A program made the position numbers and the translations under genes. This document shows positions 42,462-51,010 of a stretch of 64,000 bases of DNA, piece after piece. Position 1 is the stretch's first letter. Each line of letters opens with the position of its first letter. Location of the stretch: NCBI GenBank assembly GCA_028278555.1, contig JANQEA010000043.1:62001-126000 (forward strand). Direction: 5' to 3'. The stretch is from Candidatus Bipolaricaulota bacterium. GTDB taxonomy: Bacteria > Bipolaricaulota > Bipolaricaulia > UBA7950 > UBA9294. Under the pieces are notes generated by a model. It did not search any database. It was not told the origin of the DNA and worked only from the letters and a program-made list of their open reading frames with translations.

Positions 42462-43478
42462 ATGGAAGCCAGACGACTCGGACGAAGCGGCATCGAGGTC
42501 TCCGCGCTCGGCATGGGCTGCTGGGCGATCGGTGGTCCGTGGAGCATCCTGCGCGAGGATGGACCGAGCCCCGCAGGGTGGGGACAGGTCGACGATGCGG
42601 AATCGATCCGCACCGTCCGCGCAGCGCTCGACGCGGGGATCACGTTCTTCGATACCGCAGCGAACTACGGTTGCGGACACAGCGAGCGGATCCTCGGAAA
42701 GGCGCTCGGCGATCGGCGGAAGAACGTTGTGATCGCGACGAAGTTCGGTCACATCATCGATGAGGAAGCGAAGATCATGCGAGGCGATGACGACGCGATC
42801 GTCGCCAATCTGCGCACCGACTGTGAAAGCTCTCTCCGGCGGCTGGATACCGATTACATCGACCTCTACCAGCTGCACGCCGGGAGCCTCGATCCAATGA
42901 AGGCCGTGCCGGTTCGCGAGGCGCTCGAGGACCTTGTGACCGAGGGGAAGATTCGTGCCTACGGCTGGAGCACGGATCATGTCGATCGAGCGGAGGTCTT
43001 CGCCGCCGGCGAGCGGTGCGCGTCGATCCAGTTCTCGCTGAACGCCTTCAACGACAACGCTGACATGGTCGCGTTGTGTGAGAAGAGCGATCTCGCGTGC
43101 GTCAACAAGAAGCCGCTTGCGAGCGGCTTCCTGACAGGGAAGTTCACCGCCCGCACGACGTTTGCGGAAGACGACTTCCGATCCGCGATCGACTTCGCCC
43201 GCCCGCAGTTCGACGGCATGCTGAAGCTCGCTGAAGGGCTTCGCGAGATCTTGGCTAGCGGCGGTCGGACGATGGCACAGGGTGCGCTGGCGTGGATTTG
43301 GGCGCGTTCCGACCGAACGATACCGATTCCGGGGGCGCGGACCGAGGCGCAGGTGCGCGAGAACGCCGACGCGTTGCGATACGGCCCGCTGTCGCTGCAG
43401 GAGCTGGATGAGGCGAACGGAATCGTCGCAGCAATCCGCTCGGAGCTTGAGACGGCCGAACAGGCGGCGGAGCGATGA
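42462..43478 (+). CDS. aldo/keto reductase
   Basis: This 338-residue (beta/alpha)8 oxidoreductase begins with MEARRLGRSGIEVSALGMG. The catalytic tetrad is recognisable: Asp and Tyr in FFDTAANYGCGHSE, Lys in IATKFGH, and His in YQLHAGS. The C-terminus carries an NADPH-binding segment (IPIPGARTEAQVRENADAL). It would reduce an aldehyde or ketone with NADPH in the cytoplasm. GAGAGGAG precedes the ATG. The next gene is a paralogue, translationally coupled by a four-base overlap. Confidence 0.88.
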   Translation: MEARRLGRSGIEVSALGMGCWAIGGPWSILREDGPSPAGWGQVDDAESIRTVRAALDAGITFFDTAANYGCGHSERILGKALGDRRKNVVIATKFGHIIDEEAKIMRGDDDAIVANLRTDCESSLRRLDTDYIDLYQLHAGSLDPMKAVPVREALEDLVTEGKIRAYGWSTDHVDRAEVFAAGERCASIQFSLNAFNDNADMVALCEKSDLACVNKKPLASGFLTGKFTARTTFAEDDFRSAIDFARPQFDGMLKLAEGLREILASGGRTMAQGALAWIWARSDRTIPIPGARTEAQVRENADALRYGPLSLQELDEANGIVAAIRSELETAEQAAER

Positions 43479-44485
43479 AGAACAGAATCCTCGGACGTTG
43501 CGGAATCGAAGTCAGCCCGATGGGACTCGGTGGGCTCGCGATCGGCGGGATGTTCTGGCGGACCGACTACGACTCCGTGCCGTGGCAGAACGATCGGACG
43601 AAGCCGTTCCCGGGAGGATGGGGGCCCGTTGACGACGCGGAGTCGATCCGCGCAATCCACGCCGGCCTCGACCACGGCATCAGCCTGATCGACACGTCGA
43701 GCTCGTACGGTTGCGGCCACAGCGAGCGGGTCATCGGCAAGGCGATCGCCGGAAAGCGAGATCGTGTCGTGATCGTCACGAAGTTCGGCAACGCGATCGA
43801 CGAGGAGAAGAAGATCTACCTCGGTCACGACGTCGAGCCGGATTCGATCCGCGCGTCTTGCGAGGGGAGTCTCCGAAGGCTGAGGACGGACGTCATCGAC
43901 GTCTACCTGCTCCATTGGAGCGGGTACGACGGCGATCCAGAGCCGATCGTCGAGGTGCTCGAGGCGCTCGTCGAGGTAGGCAAGATCCGAGCCTACGGCT
44001 GGAGCAATCATCAAGTCGAGTTAATGGACGGGTTCACCCGCTATCCGCGTTTCTCGGCCGTCGAGTTCCCGCACAGCCTGGTTCAGCGCGGCGCCGAGAT
44101 GCTCGCGCTGTGCGAGGCCGAGGATCTCGGGGCGCTGATCCGCAGTCCGCTGGGGATGGGATTGCTGACCGGGAAGTTCTCCGCCGAGACGGCGTTCCCC
44201 GAGGATGACATCCGGCACGGTTGGAATCTCAAGGAAGGACGGATGGCAGAGGTTCGACAGGCGGTCGAACAGCTGCGCGACGTGCTGACCGCCGACGGGC
44301 GGACGCTCGCCCAGGCGGCGCTTGGTTGGATCTGGGCGCAGTCGGATCGGGCGGTCCCGATTCCCGGATTCAAGACGGTTGCCCAGGTGACGGAGAACGC
44401 CAAAGCGATGGAGTTCGGGCCGTTGAGTGACGAAACCGTTGTGCAGATCGAGCAAATTCTGAACGCAAAGGAGAGCGATGACTGA
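43475..44485 (+). CDS. aldo/keto reductase, tandem paralogue
   Basis: This 336-residue aldo/keto reductase overlaps the preceding gene by four bases. The tetrad residues are in LIDTSSSYGCGHSER (Asp, Tyr), TKFGNAID (Lys) and YLLHWSGYD (His). The NADPH segment IPGFKTVAQVTENAKAM is present. The shared YGCGHSER and the IDEE acidic turn set these two apart from typical family members and indicate duplication with retained substrate class. The stop overlaps the SRPBCC-PDZ-DinB gene. Confidence 0.88.
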   Translation: MKNRILGRCGIEVSPMGLGGLAIGGMFWRTDYDSVPWQNDRTKPFPGGWGPVDDAESIRAIHAGLDHGISLIDTSSSYGCGHSERVIGKAIAGKRDRVVIVTKFGNAIDEEKKIYLGHDVEPDSIRASCEGSLRRLRTDVIDVYLLHWSGYDGDPEPIVEVLEALVEVGKIRAYGWSNHQVELMDGFTRYPRFSAVEFPHSLVQRGAEMLALCEAEDLGALIRSPLGMGLLTGKFSAETAFPEDDIRHGWNLKEGRMAEVRQAVEQLRDVLTADGRTLAQAALGWIWAQSDRAVPIPGFKTVAQVTENAKAMEFGPLSDETVVQIEQILNAKESDD

Positions 44486-45686
44486 TCGAAACACCCTTCG
44501 CATCGAGCAGCACGTCGACGCGACGCCGTCCGACGTCTATCGAGCGTTCACCGGGCGGCTGGCGTTGCGGATGTGGCTGTGCACCGACGCGCAGATCGAT
44601 CCAAGGCCCGAGGGACGGCTGTTCCTCTGGTGGGCGGATGGGTACTACGCCGGGGGAGAGCTCGTGGAGCTGGAGCCGGACGCTCGCATCGTCTGGCGCT
44701 GGAACGGGCGCGGCGAGCCGGGCGCGACAGGGGTGTGCATCGCACTCTCCGCGGCGGACGGGGGGACCGACATCACAGTCGAGCAGACCGGCACGCCTCC
44801 CGAAGCGGCCGACGGCCTGCGCGATCGTTGGGTGGAGGGGCTGGAGAACCTCGCGTCGGTCTGGAGCGGGTCGGGTGTCGACCTTAGACAGGCGCGGCGG
44901 CCGCTTCTCGGCATCTACCTCGGCAACTTCGTCGAGGGCGCGGACGCGAGCCTGCCAGAAGGGACCCGCGGAATGAAGATTGCAGGGACCGTCGACGGCT
45001 CCGGTGCGGAGTCGTGCGGCCTGGTCCGAGGCGACATCGTGACCGAGTTGAACGGCGTGCCCTTAAGGACGGGCGGAGACTTCGCCACGGCAAGGCGCGG
45101 GAAGCGCGCCGGGGATCCCGTGCCGATGACCTACTACCGAGATGGCGAGCGCACGGACACATCCCTGGCGTTCTCCTCGCCGCCCGATCCGCCGGCTGTC
45201 CCGGCCGACCCGACAGGTCTGGCCCAGGTGATCGAGGACCAGTACGCCGGATTCGCGGCCGAGATGGGCGAGATCCTCGCGGACGTCTCTGAGGAGGAGG
45301 CGAAGGCTTCCCCGGCCGTGGGCGCCTGGTCCGTGCGAGAGGTCCTCGCGCATCTCGTACTGTTCGAGCGGTGCTTCCACCAGTGGATCGCGATGTTCGT
45401 CGAAGGAGAGGAGCTGGCGGCGTTCTCTGCCGCCGTTCCGGCCCGCGTCGAGGCGCTGTTCGCTCGCTGTCCTTCGCTGACCGACCTGCTGGAGGAGCTG
45501 AAGAGCTCTCGAGCCGAAACGGTGGCGATGCTCCGCAGTCTCTCCGAACCGTTCGTCGGGCGTCCGGAATACGTCCGGATGGGTCAGATCATGATCGGTG
45601 AAGAAGTCCATACGAGGTTCCATCACGATCAGCTGCGGCGAACGATGGTTGCGGTGCGCGAGAGCGGTGAGCGCGGAGGAACGTGA
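44478..45686 (+). CDS. three-domain SRPBCC-PDZ-DinB fusion protein
   Basis: This 402-residue cytoplasmic-looking protein joins three folds. Residues about 1-135 resemble the AHSA1/SRPBCC ligand-binding fold (IEQHVDATPSDVYRAFT, YAGGELVELEPDARIVWRW). Residues about 145-235 resemble PDZ (GMKIAGTVDGSGAESCGL, GDIVTELNGVPL). Residues about 245-395 resemble a DinB four-helix bundle (WSVREVLAHLVLFERCFHQW, HTRFHHDQL). DinB-type histidines could bind a metal and act on thiols. No such fusion is familiar to me, so the function is unknown. The 110 bases to the next gene hold nothing certain. Confidence 0.78.
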   Translation: MTDRNTLRIEQHVDATPSDVYRAFTGRLALRMWLCTDAQIDPRPEGRLFLWWADGYYAGGELVELEPDARIVWRWNGRGEPGATGVCIALSAADGGTDITVEQTGTPPEAADGLRDRWVEGLENLASVWSGSGVDLRQARRPLLGIYLGNFVEGADASLPEGTRGMKIAGTVDGSGAESCGLVRGDIVTELNGVPLRTGGDFATARRGKRAGDPVPMTYYRDGERTDTSLAFSSPPDPPAVPADPTGLAQVIEDQYAGFAAEMGEILADVSEEEAKASPAVGAWSVREVLAHLVLFERCFHQWIAMFVEGEELAAFSAAVPARVEALFARCPSLTDLLEELKSSRAETVAMLRSLSEPFVGRPEYVRMGQIMIGEEVHTRFHHDQLRRTMVAVRESGERGGT

Positions 45687-45796
45687 GGCGGCGCCGGCGT
45701 CCGTCGAAGATGACACGGCCGTTGTTGATGAGGAAGATGCGTTGTGCGGTGCCGTCCGTGCATTCGAGACGGCCCGAGACACGGAGGTGAAGCAGG

Positions 45797-47674
45797 ATGG
45801 CTGAAGGGTACTGCGGAAAGATTCTGTACGTCGATCTGACGGAACGGACGACGAAGGTCGAAGAGCCGACCGAGGATCACTATCGGATGTACCTCGGCGG
45901 ATGGGGATTCATCGCCGACGAGCTGCTGAGGCGCACGCCGGCCGGAATCGACCCGTTCGCTCCGGAGAATCCGCTCGTTTTCGCGACCGGTGTGGCTTCC
46001 GGAACGTCGATCCCGGGGAGCGGTCGCCATGCGGTCGGCGCGAAGTCGCCGCTGACCGGCGGATTCGGCGAGGCCGACGTCGGCGGATATTGGGCCGCCG
46101 AACTGAAGCGGGCCGGCTTCGACGCGGTCGTCATCACCGGCGCGTCCGACGTGCCGGTCTATCTGTGGATCAAGGATGGAGAGGTCGAGATCCGGGACGC
46201 TGAACAGCTCTGGGGAAAGGAGACGGCCGAGGTTCAGGCGGCGATCCGAGCGGAGCATGACGACGACAAGGTTCGTGTTATCCAGTGTGGGATCGCCGGA
46301 GAGAACCTCGTCCGGTTCGCGTGCGTGATCAGCGATGTCAACCGGGCGGCCGGCCGGACCGGCCTCGGTGCGGTGATGGGATCGAAGAAGCTGCGAGCTC
46401 TTGCGGTTCGCGGAACGGGAACAGTCGAGGTCGCCGACGCCGCTGGCGCGAAGAAGATCGTCGACTATGTCGTCGGATTGCGCGAGCGGTTTGCGAACTT
46501 CCACGAGCACGGGACCGGCGGCGGGATCGTCGGGATGGACGAGGTCGGCCGCCTGCCGACGAAGAACTTCCAAGACGGGAAGTTCGAGGGGGCGGCGAAG
46601 ATCGCCGGAACGACGATGACCGAGACGTACCTCGTCGATCGCGAGACGTGCCACGCCTGCCCGATCGCCTGCAAGCGGGTGGCGAAGGTCGATGGGGAGT
46701 ACACCGTCGATCCGATCTACGGCGGCCCGGAATACGAAAGCCTGGCGTCGCTCGGCTCGATCTGCTGCGTCGACAACCTGGCGGCGGTCATCTACGCCAA
46801 CCAGCTGTGCAACGCGTACGGGCTCGACACGATCTCGACCGGCGTCACGATCGGCTGGGCGATGGAGTGCTTCGAACGCGGTCTTCTCCCGGCGGACGAG
46901 ACCGGCGGGCTCGAGCCTCGATTTGGGGACCACAAGGTGATGACGCAACTCGTCGAGCAGATCGCGCGGCGTGAAGGGCTCGGGGAGCTCCTCGCCGAGG
47001 GATCGCTCCGCGCGGCCCGGAAGATCGGGAACGACACGGAGCGGTTCGCCGTCCACGCGAAGGGGCAGGAGTTCCCGATGCACGATCCGCGGTGGCAGTT
47101 CGGCCTCGGGATCGGGTACGCGACATCGCCGACCGGCGCCGATCACATGCACAACTTCCACGATTCCGGCGTCGCTTCGGAAGCCGGCGCTGCGCGGGTG
47201 AAGCCGTACGGCTTCTACATCGAGCCGATGGAGCGGACGACGCTCCCGGCGACGAAGTCGGCGCTCGCAGCGACGAGCATCCGCGTTCAGGTGATGCGAA
47301 ACTGCGTCGGCGTCTGCATGTTCCTCCCGTATCAGCTCTCCCATTTCCGAGAGATCGTCAGTGCCGTCACCGGTTGGGACGTTACCGATCTGGAGCTGTC
47401 TCGTGTCGGAGAGCGGGCGCTGGCGATGGCGAGGTTGTACAACGCGCGCGAGGGATTAACGCCGTCCGACGACGTGCAGAATCCACGATTCGCCGAGCCA
47501 CTGATGCTCGCAGGGGAGGAAGGCCCAGCGATCACCGAACGCCAGATGCAAGAGGCGGTCGACCTCTACTACGAGATCCAGGGTTGGGACAAGGCGACCG
47601 GTGCGCCGACACGTGCGAAGCTGGTCGAACTCGGTCTGGAGTGGGCAGAGAGTGCGCTGGAGGGAAGCAGATGA
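45797..47674 (+). CDS. aldehyde ferredoxin oxidoreductase, tungstopterin type
   Basis: This 625-residue enzyme oxidises an aldehyde to a carboxylate and passes electrons to a low-potential carrier. The 4Fe-4S ligands are visible as CHACPIAC (Cys285, 288 and 292) plus a distant cysteine in RNCVGVC (Cys503). This spacing is that of the AOR family. The N-terminus YCGKILYVDLT and the pterin-binding SDVNRAAGRTGLGAVMGSKK fit. GGAGGTG precedes the ATG. Neighbouring reductases and a flavodoxin suggest a shared aldehyde pathway, but the substrate is unknown. No MoaD-like or ferredoxin gene is adjacent. Confidence 0.9.
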   Translation: MAEGYCGKILYVDLTERTTKVEEPTEDHYRMYLGGWGFIADELLRRTPAGIDPFAPENPLVFATGVASGTSIPGSGRHAVGAKSPLTGGFGEADVGGYWAAELKRAGFDAVVITGASDVPVYLWIKDGEVEIRDAEQLWGKETAEVQAAIRAEHDDDKVRVIQCGIAGENLVRFACVISDVNRAAGRTGLGAVMGSKKLRALAVRGTGTVEVADAAGAKKIVDYVVGLRERFANFHEHGTGGGIVGMDEVGRLPTKNFQDGKFEGAAKIAGTTMTETYLVDRETCHACPIACKRVAKVDGEYTVDPIYGGPEYESLASLGSICCVDNLAAVIYANQLCNAYGLDTISTGVTIGWAMECFERGLLPADETGGLEPRFGDHKVMTQLVEQIARREGLGELLAEGSLRAARKIGNDTERFAVHAKGQEFPMHDPRWQFGLGIGYATSPTGADHMHNFHDSGVASEAGAARVKPYGFYIEPMERTTLPATKSALAATSIRVQVMRNCVGVCMFLPYQLSHFREIVSAVTGWDVTDLELSRVGERALAMARLYNAREGLTPSDDVQNPRFAEPLMLAGEEGPAITERQMQEAVDLYYEIQGWDKATGAPTRAKLVELGLEWAESALEGSR

Positions 47675-48645
47675 CGAACCGTCGGGTCGTCGCAGAGAAC
47701 GAGCACTTCCGCGTGGAGCGGCTCGCCGATGGAATCTACGCCGCGATCGCTGCGCGGAAGGGCGGCGCGATGAGCAACGCCGGGATCGTCGATCTCGGCG
47801 ACGAGACGCTTGTCTTCGATGCGTTCGTCACCCGAGCCGCGGCGCGTGCATTGCGAGCCGCGGCCGAGGAGCTAACCGGTCGCCCCCCCCGATTCCTCAT
47901 CAACAGCCACGCGCATGGGGACCACGTCTGGGGGAACTCGGTCTTTCGCCCCGAGGCTACGATCGTCGCTTCGTCGGCGACGATCGCCGCGATGAAGGCC
48001 GAAGGAAGCGGCGACGTCGATCCCGATGAGCTGAAGGCGTTCATCGAAGAGAGTGAGACAGCGCTGGTCGGTGGACCGGATGAGCTGACGCGGGCGAACA
48101 TCGAGGGAAATCTCTACCCGAGGAAGTGGGTGTATGAGGAACTGCCGGTCGAGGTGGCGCTGCCTACGGTCGCGCTCGATTCGAGGCTCGAGTTCCGAGG
48201 CGAAGCGCGAACTGTCCGCCTCGTCTCCTATGGTCGAGCCCACACGGCGGGGGACCTCGCTCTGATCTGCTCGGACGATCGGGTTGCGTTTCTCGGGGAC
48301 CTTGGCTTCTTCGAGGATCAGCCGCCCTACATCGCGCCGGACGGGGATGCCGAGGCTTGGGCCTCAGCTCTGAGCAGCTTGGAGGATCTCCGGGTGGATG
48401 TCTATGTCCCGGGACATGGGGACATTGGTGGTGCCGACCAGCTTGCCGCGAAGCGCGGCTTCTTTGAAACGGCCGTCAATGCGGCGCGAGAGGTGGTGCG
48501 CGACGGTGGGGCGATCGAGGAGCTCACCGAGAAGATGCACGAGACGGAATACGCGCGGTGGGAAGGGGCGATGCTGTTCGCCACCAGCCTCCAGTCGGTC
48601 CTGATGCAGCTCGGGTGTGCGGAGTCGTCGCCGGCCGAAGGATGA
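47671..48645 (+). CDS. metallo-beta-lactamase-fold hydrolase
   Basis: This 324-residue protein has the metal-binding motif HAHGDH (His80, His82, Asp84 and His85), a later GRAHTAGDLALI and VPGHGDIGG. Together these supply the ligands of a dinuclear metal site. The GDLGFFEDQPPY stretch fits QuiP/SdsA-like and hydroxyacylglutathione-hydrolase-like relatives. It overlaps the aldehyde oxidoreductase gene by four bases and is probably co-expressed. A thioester or lactone hydrolase role is reasonable, but the substrate is unknown. Confidence 0.83.
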   Translation: MTNRRVVAENEHFRVERLADGIYAAIAARKGGAMSNAGIVDLGDETLVFDAFVTRAAARALRAAAEELTGRPPRFLINSHAHGDHVWGNSVFRPEATIVASSATIAAMKAEGSGDVDPDELKAFIEESETALVGGPDELTRANIEGNLYPRKWVYEELPVEVALPTVALDSRLEFRGEARTVRLVSYGRAHTAGDLALICSDDRVAFLGDLGFFEDQPPYIAPDGDAEAWASALSSLEDLRVDVYVPGHGDIGGADQLAAKRGFFETAVNAAREVVRDGGAIEELTEKMHETEYARWEGAMLFATSLQSVLMQLGCAESSPAEG

Positions 48646-48676
48646 TGCAGAACAGGCAAACGGGAGCAACGAAACC

Positions 48677-49177
48677 ATGAGGACTTACCCGGACGTGCCG
48701 CTGCCCGGGGTGCCGGCCGACCGATTGCGTTGGCTGACCGGCCGATGGATCGGTGTCGAGGACAACGTGCGGATCGAGGAAATCTGGTCTCCGCCGGAGG
48801 CTGGGAGCCTGATGGGGTCCTTCCGCTGGTTCGACGGCGGCGAGCCCCGTTTTTTCGAGTTCTTGCTGGTGAAGCCGGGGCCGTCCGGCCTCGAACTCCA
48901 CATCAAGCACTTCGGCCCGGATCTCGTGGGATGGGAGGAGAAGGACGCGTCGACGGCGTTCGATCTTGTGCAGGTCGGCGAGCGGGAGGCCGTCTTCTAT
49001 CCACGGGCCGAGGGAAGCTCCGGCTGGGCGATCTACCGGATCGCGGCCGACGACTGGCTCGAATTCGAGACCGTGAGCGAGGAAGACGATTCGGGCTCGG
49101 ATCTCCTCCTCCGGTTCGCCCCGGCACCGCTGGAGCAGGGTGAGGTTGTCGAGTCTCGAAGGGCGGACCGCGGATGA
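48677..49177 (+). CDS. DUF6265-like small protein
   Basis: This 166-residue protein with a predicted beta-barrel pattern contains WLTGRWIGVEDNVRIEEIW and SLMGSFRWFDGG near the N-terminus. These resemble DUF6265 proteins, whose lipocalin-like fold is of unknown function. GGGAGCAACG precedes the ATG. It overlaps the hydrolase gene downstream by four bases. It may bind a hydrophobic ligand, which is inference from the fold class. Confidence 0.68.
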   Translation: MRTYPDVPLPGVPADRLRWLTGRWIGVEDNVRIEEIWSPPEAGSLMGSFRWFDGGEPRFFEFLLVKPGPSGLELHIKHFGPDLVGWEEKDASTAFDLVQVGEREAVFYPRAEGSSGWAIYRIAADDWLEFETVSEEDDSGSDLLLRFAPAPLEQGEVVESRRADRG

Positions 49178-49992
49178 CCGAGAAGCTGTTCGACTACGAT
49201 CGCAACCGATCGCTCGACGTCCGGCCCGTCGGAACGCGCGAGCGGGATGGGCGGATCGAATCCGAGTTGACGTACGCGACGCCGTTCGATCGTCGACGGG
49301 CCGCGTCGGTCGTCCGACCGATCGGCGACGGTCCGTTCCCGGTGATCCTCTATGTCCACTGGTACGAGCCGGTGGCCGCGACGTCGAACCGAACGCAGTT
49401 CCTCGACGAAGCGAGAACGATGGCCGACCGGGGGGCGATGTCGCTCCTGATCGAAACCGTCTGGTCGGATCGTGATTGGTTCATCAAACGAACCCAGGAG
49501 GGCGATCGGAGGACATCAGTCGAGCAGGTGATCGAGCTTCGGTGCGCGATGGATCTCCTGCTCCGTCAGCCGGGTGCCGATCCGGAGCGCTTCGCCTACG
49601 TCGGGCACGACTTCGGGGCGATGTACGGGGTCGTGATGGGAAGCGTCGACCCACGGCCGACGAGTTACGTACTGATGGCCGGGACGCCGAGGTTCCCCGA
49701 CTGGTTCCTCTACTACCCGGCTCTCGAGGGTGCGGGGCGGGAGGCATTCATCGAGGAGATGTCGGACCTCGATCCGATCGGGCGGATCGGACGGCTCGCC
49801 CCGTCCCCGCTCCTCTTCCAGTTCGCGAAGGACGACTTCCATGTGCCGATCGAACGCGCCGAGGCCTTCCACAGCGCTGCCGGCGATCCGAAGGAGCTTC
49901 GCTGGTACGACGCGGGCCACGGCCTCAATGACGACGCGACGACCGATCGGATCGAGTGGCTGACCGACCGGCTCGGATTGGAGTCTGGGTAG
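49174..49992 (+). CDS. alpha/beta hydrolase with an Asp at the nucleophile position
   Basis: This 272-residue alpha/beta hydrolase resembles the dienelactone hydrolase group in layout. The nucleophile elbow reads GHDFGAMYG, with Asp146 in place of the usual Ser or Cys. A general base His249 lies in DAGHGLND, and an acidic residue near 220 sits in KDDFHVP. Asp nucleophiles occur in haloalkane dehalogenases and epoxide hydrolases, so those chemistries are possible. The start overlaps the upstream gene by four bases. Confidence 0.75.
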   Translation: MTEKLFDYDRNRSLDVRPVGTRERDGRIESELTYATPFDRRRAASVVRPIGDGPFPVILYVHWYEPVAATSNRTQFLDEARTMADRGAMSLLIETVWSDRDWFIKRTQEGDRRTSVEQVIELRCAMDLLLRQPGADPERFAYVGHDFGAMYGVVMGSVDPRPTSYVLMAGTPRFPDWFLYYPALEGAGREAFIEEMSDLDPIGRIGRLAPSPLLFQFAKDDFHVPIERAEAFHSAAGDPKELRWYDAGHGLNDDATTDRIEWLTDRLGLESG

Positions 49993-50032
49993 GCGGCGGT
50001 GACGGATCGGATGGCCGCGCGAAGGGAGGCCG

Positions 50033-50932
50033 ATGGTCGTCTGGGATCAGCTCGTCGAGGTGTTCGCGATCTCCGGACGGCTGGTCGTCCGGCTGTTCCC
50101 CTACGTCGTTGTCGGCATCCTGGTCGGGGAGGGCCTCAAGCACGCGCGGTGGAGCGTCTGGATCGGCCGAGCGTGCGACCAGCACCCGCTGGTCGCGACA
50201 GTCTGGGCGGCGCTTCTCGGGATGCTCTCTCCGTTGTGCACCTACGGAACGGTGCCGATCGTGCTCCGGCTCGCTCGCTCCGGCACGCCTCTCTCCCCGC
50301 TGATCACGTTCCTGTCGGCTTCATCTCTGATGAACCCGCAGTTGTTCATTCTCACGTGGCGCGGAATCGGCCCCGAGATGGCGTTCGCCCGTGCGGCTGC
50401 CGTCTTCGTCTTCGGCGTGTCCCTCGGATTCGTCCTCTGGCGGTTGCCGGCACGATGGATCGTCAATCGTCGGGCGTTCGAGCTGCTAGACAGCGAGGCG
50501 CCAGATTCCCACCGGGCACCGCTACGGTTTGTGTGGCGGGCCTTCCTCCGAGCGGCCTGGCGGAGCTTCAGGTTCGTTTCGTTCTACATGGTCCTAGGAA
50601 TTCTGCTTGGCTCGGCGATCGAGGTGTTCGTTCCGGGCGAGTGGATCCTCCGGACGTTCGATCCGGGCGAATGGTTCGCCCTCCCGCTGGCCGCCATTCT
50701 GAGCGTTCCGCTCTACGCGTGCGGTGGCGGAACGATTCCGCTGATCCGTTCGCTCCTCCTCGGCGGGATGGGGAAGGGATCTGCGTTGGCCTTCTTCCTC
50801 GTCGGTCCGGCGACCCGACTCACCCCGCTGATGGCGCTCGCGACGGTCCTCCGCGGGCCGTTCGTCGTCGTCTACGTGTCGGCGCTGATCCTGTTCTCGC
50901 TGCTGGCCGGCCTGGCCTATCAAGGCCTGTGA
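50033..50932 (+). CDS. DUF318/ArsP-like permease
   Basis: This 299-residue membrane protein has about eight hydrophobic segments arranged as two similar halves. Each half carries a conserved cysteine-containing loop (SPLCTYGTVPIVL and PLYACGGGTIPLI). This matches the predicted permease family that includes ArsP, which exports trivalent organoarsenicals, and related metal efflux proteins. GGGAGGC precedes the ATG. The substrate here is not known. The ArsR-type regulator at 37276 lies 13 kb away, so a direct link is unproven. Confidence 0.8.
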   Translation: MVVWDQLVEVFAISGRLVVRLFPYVVVGILVGEGLKHARWSVWIGRACDQHPLVATVWAALLGMLSPLCTYGTVPIVLRLARSGTPLSPLITFLSASSLMNPQLFILTWRGIGPEMAFARAAAVFVFGVSLGFVLWRLPARWIVNRRAFELLDSEAPDSHRAPLRFVWRAFLRAAWRSFRFVSFYMVLGILLGSAIEVFVPGEWILRTFDPGEWFALPLAAILSVPLYACGGGTIPLIRSLLLGGMGKGSALAFFLVGPATRLTPLMALATVLRGPFVVVYVSALILFSLLAGLAYQGL

Positions 50933-51010
50933 GCGAATGAAGGATCGAGAAGCGAAGGACGAGCGTTCGCGCCGCTTCGGGCGAATGCACGAGATGTGAG
51001 AGGAGACGAG

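Noticed and set aside
40595-42643. Open minus-strand frame of 682 codons opposite a TPR gene and the MFS transporter
   Set aside because: The product is low-complexity Arg/Glu/Pro/Gln-rich and spans two real genes.
45664-45804. Small plus-strand frame between the SRPBCC-PDZ-DinB gene and the aldehyde oxidoreductase gene
   Set aside because: It has no ribosome site and no similarity. A MoaD-like protein would be expected here, but the required C-terminal Gly-Gly is absent.
45629-47344. Open minus-strand frame of 571 codons opposite the aldehyde ferredoxin oxidoreductase
   Set aside because: The plus-strand protein has all cluster-binding cysteines; the minus frame has no motif and no ribosome site.
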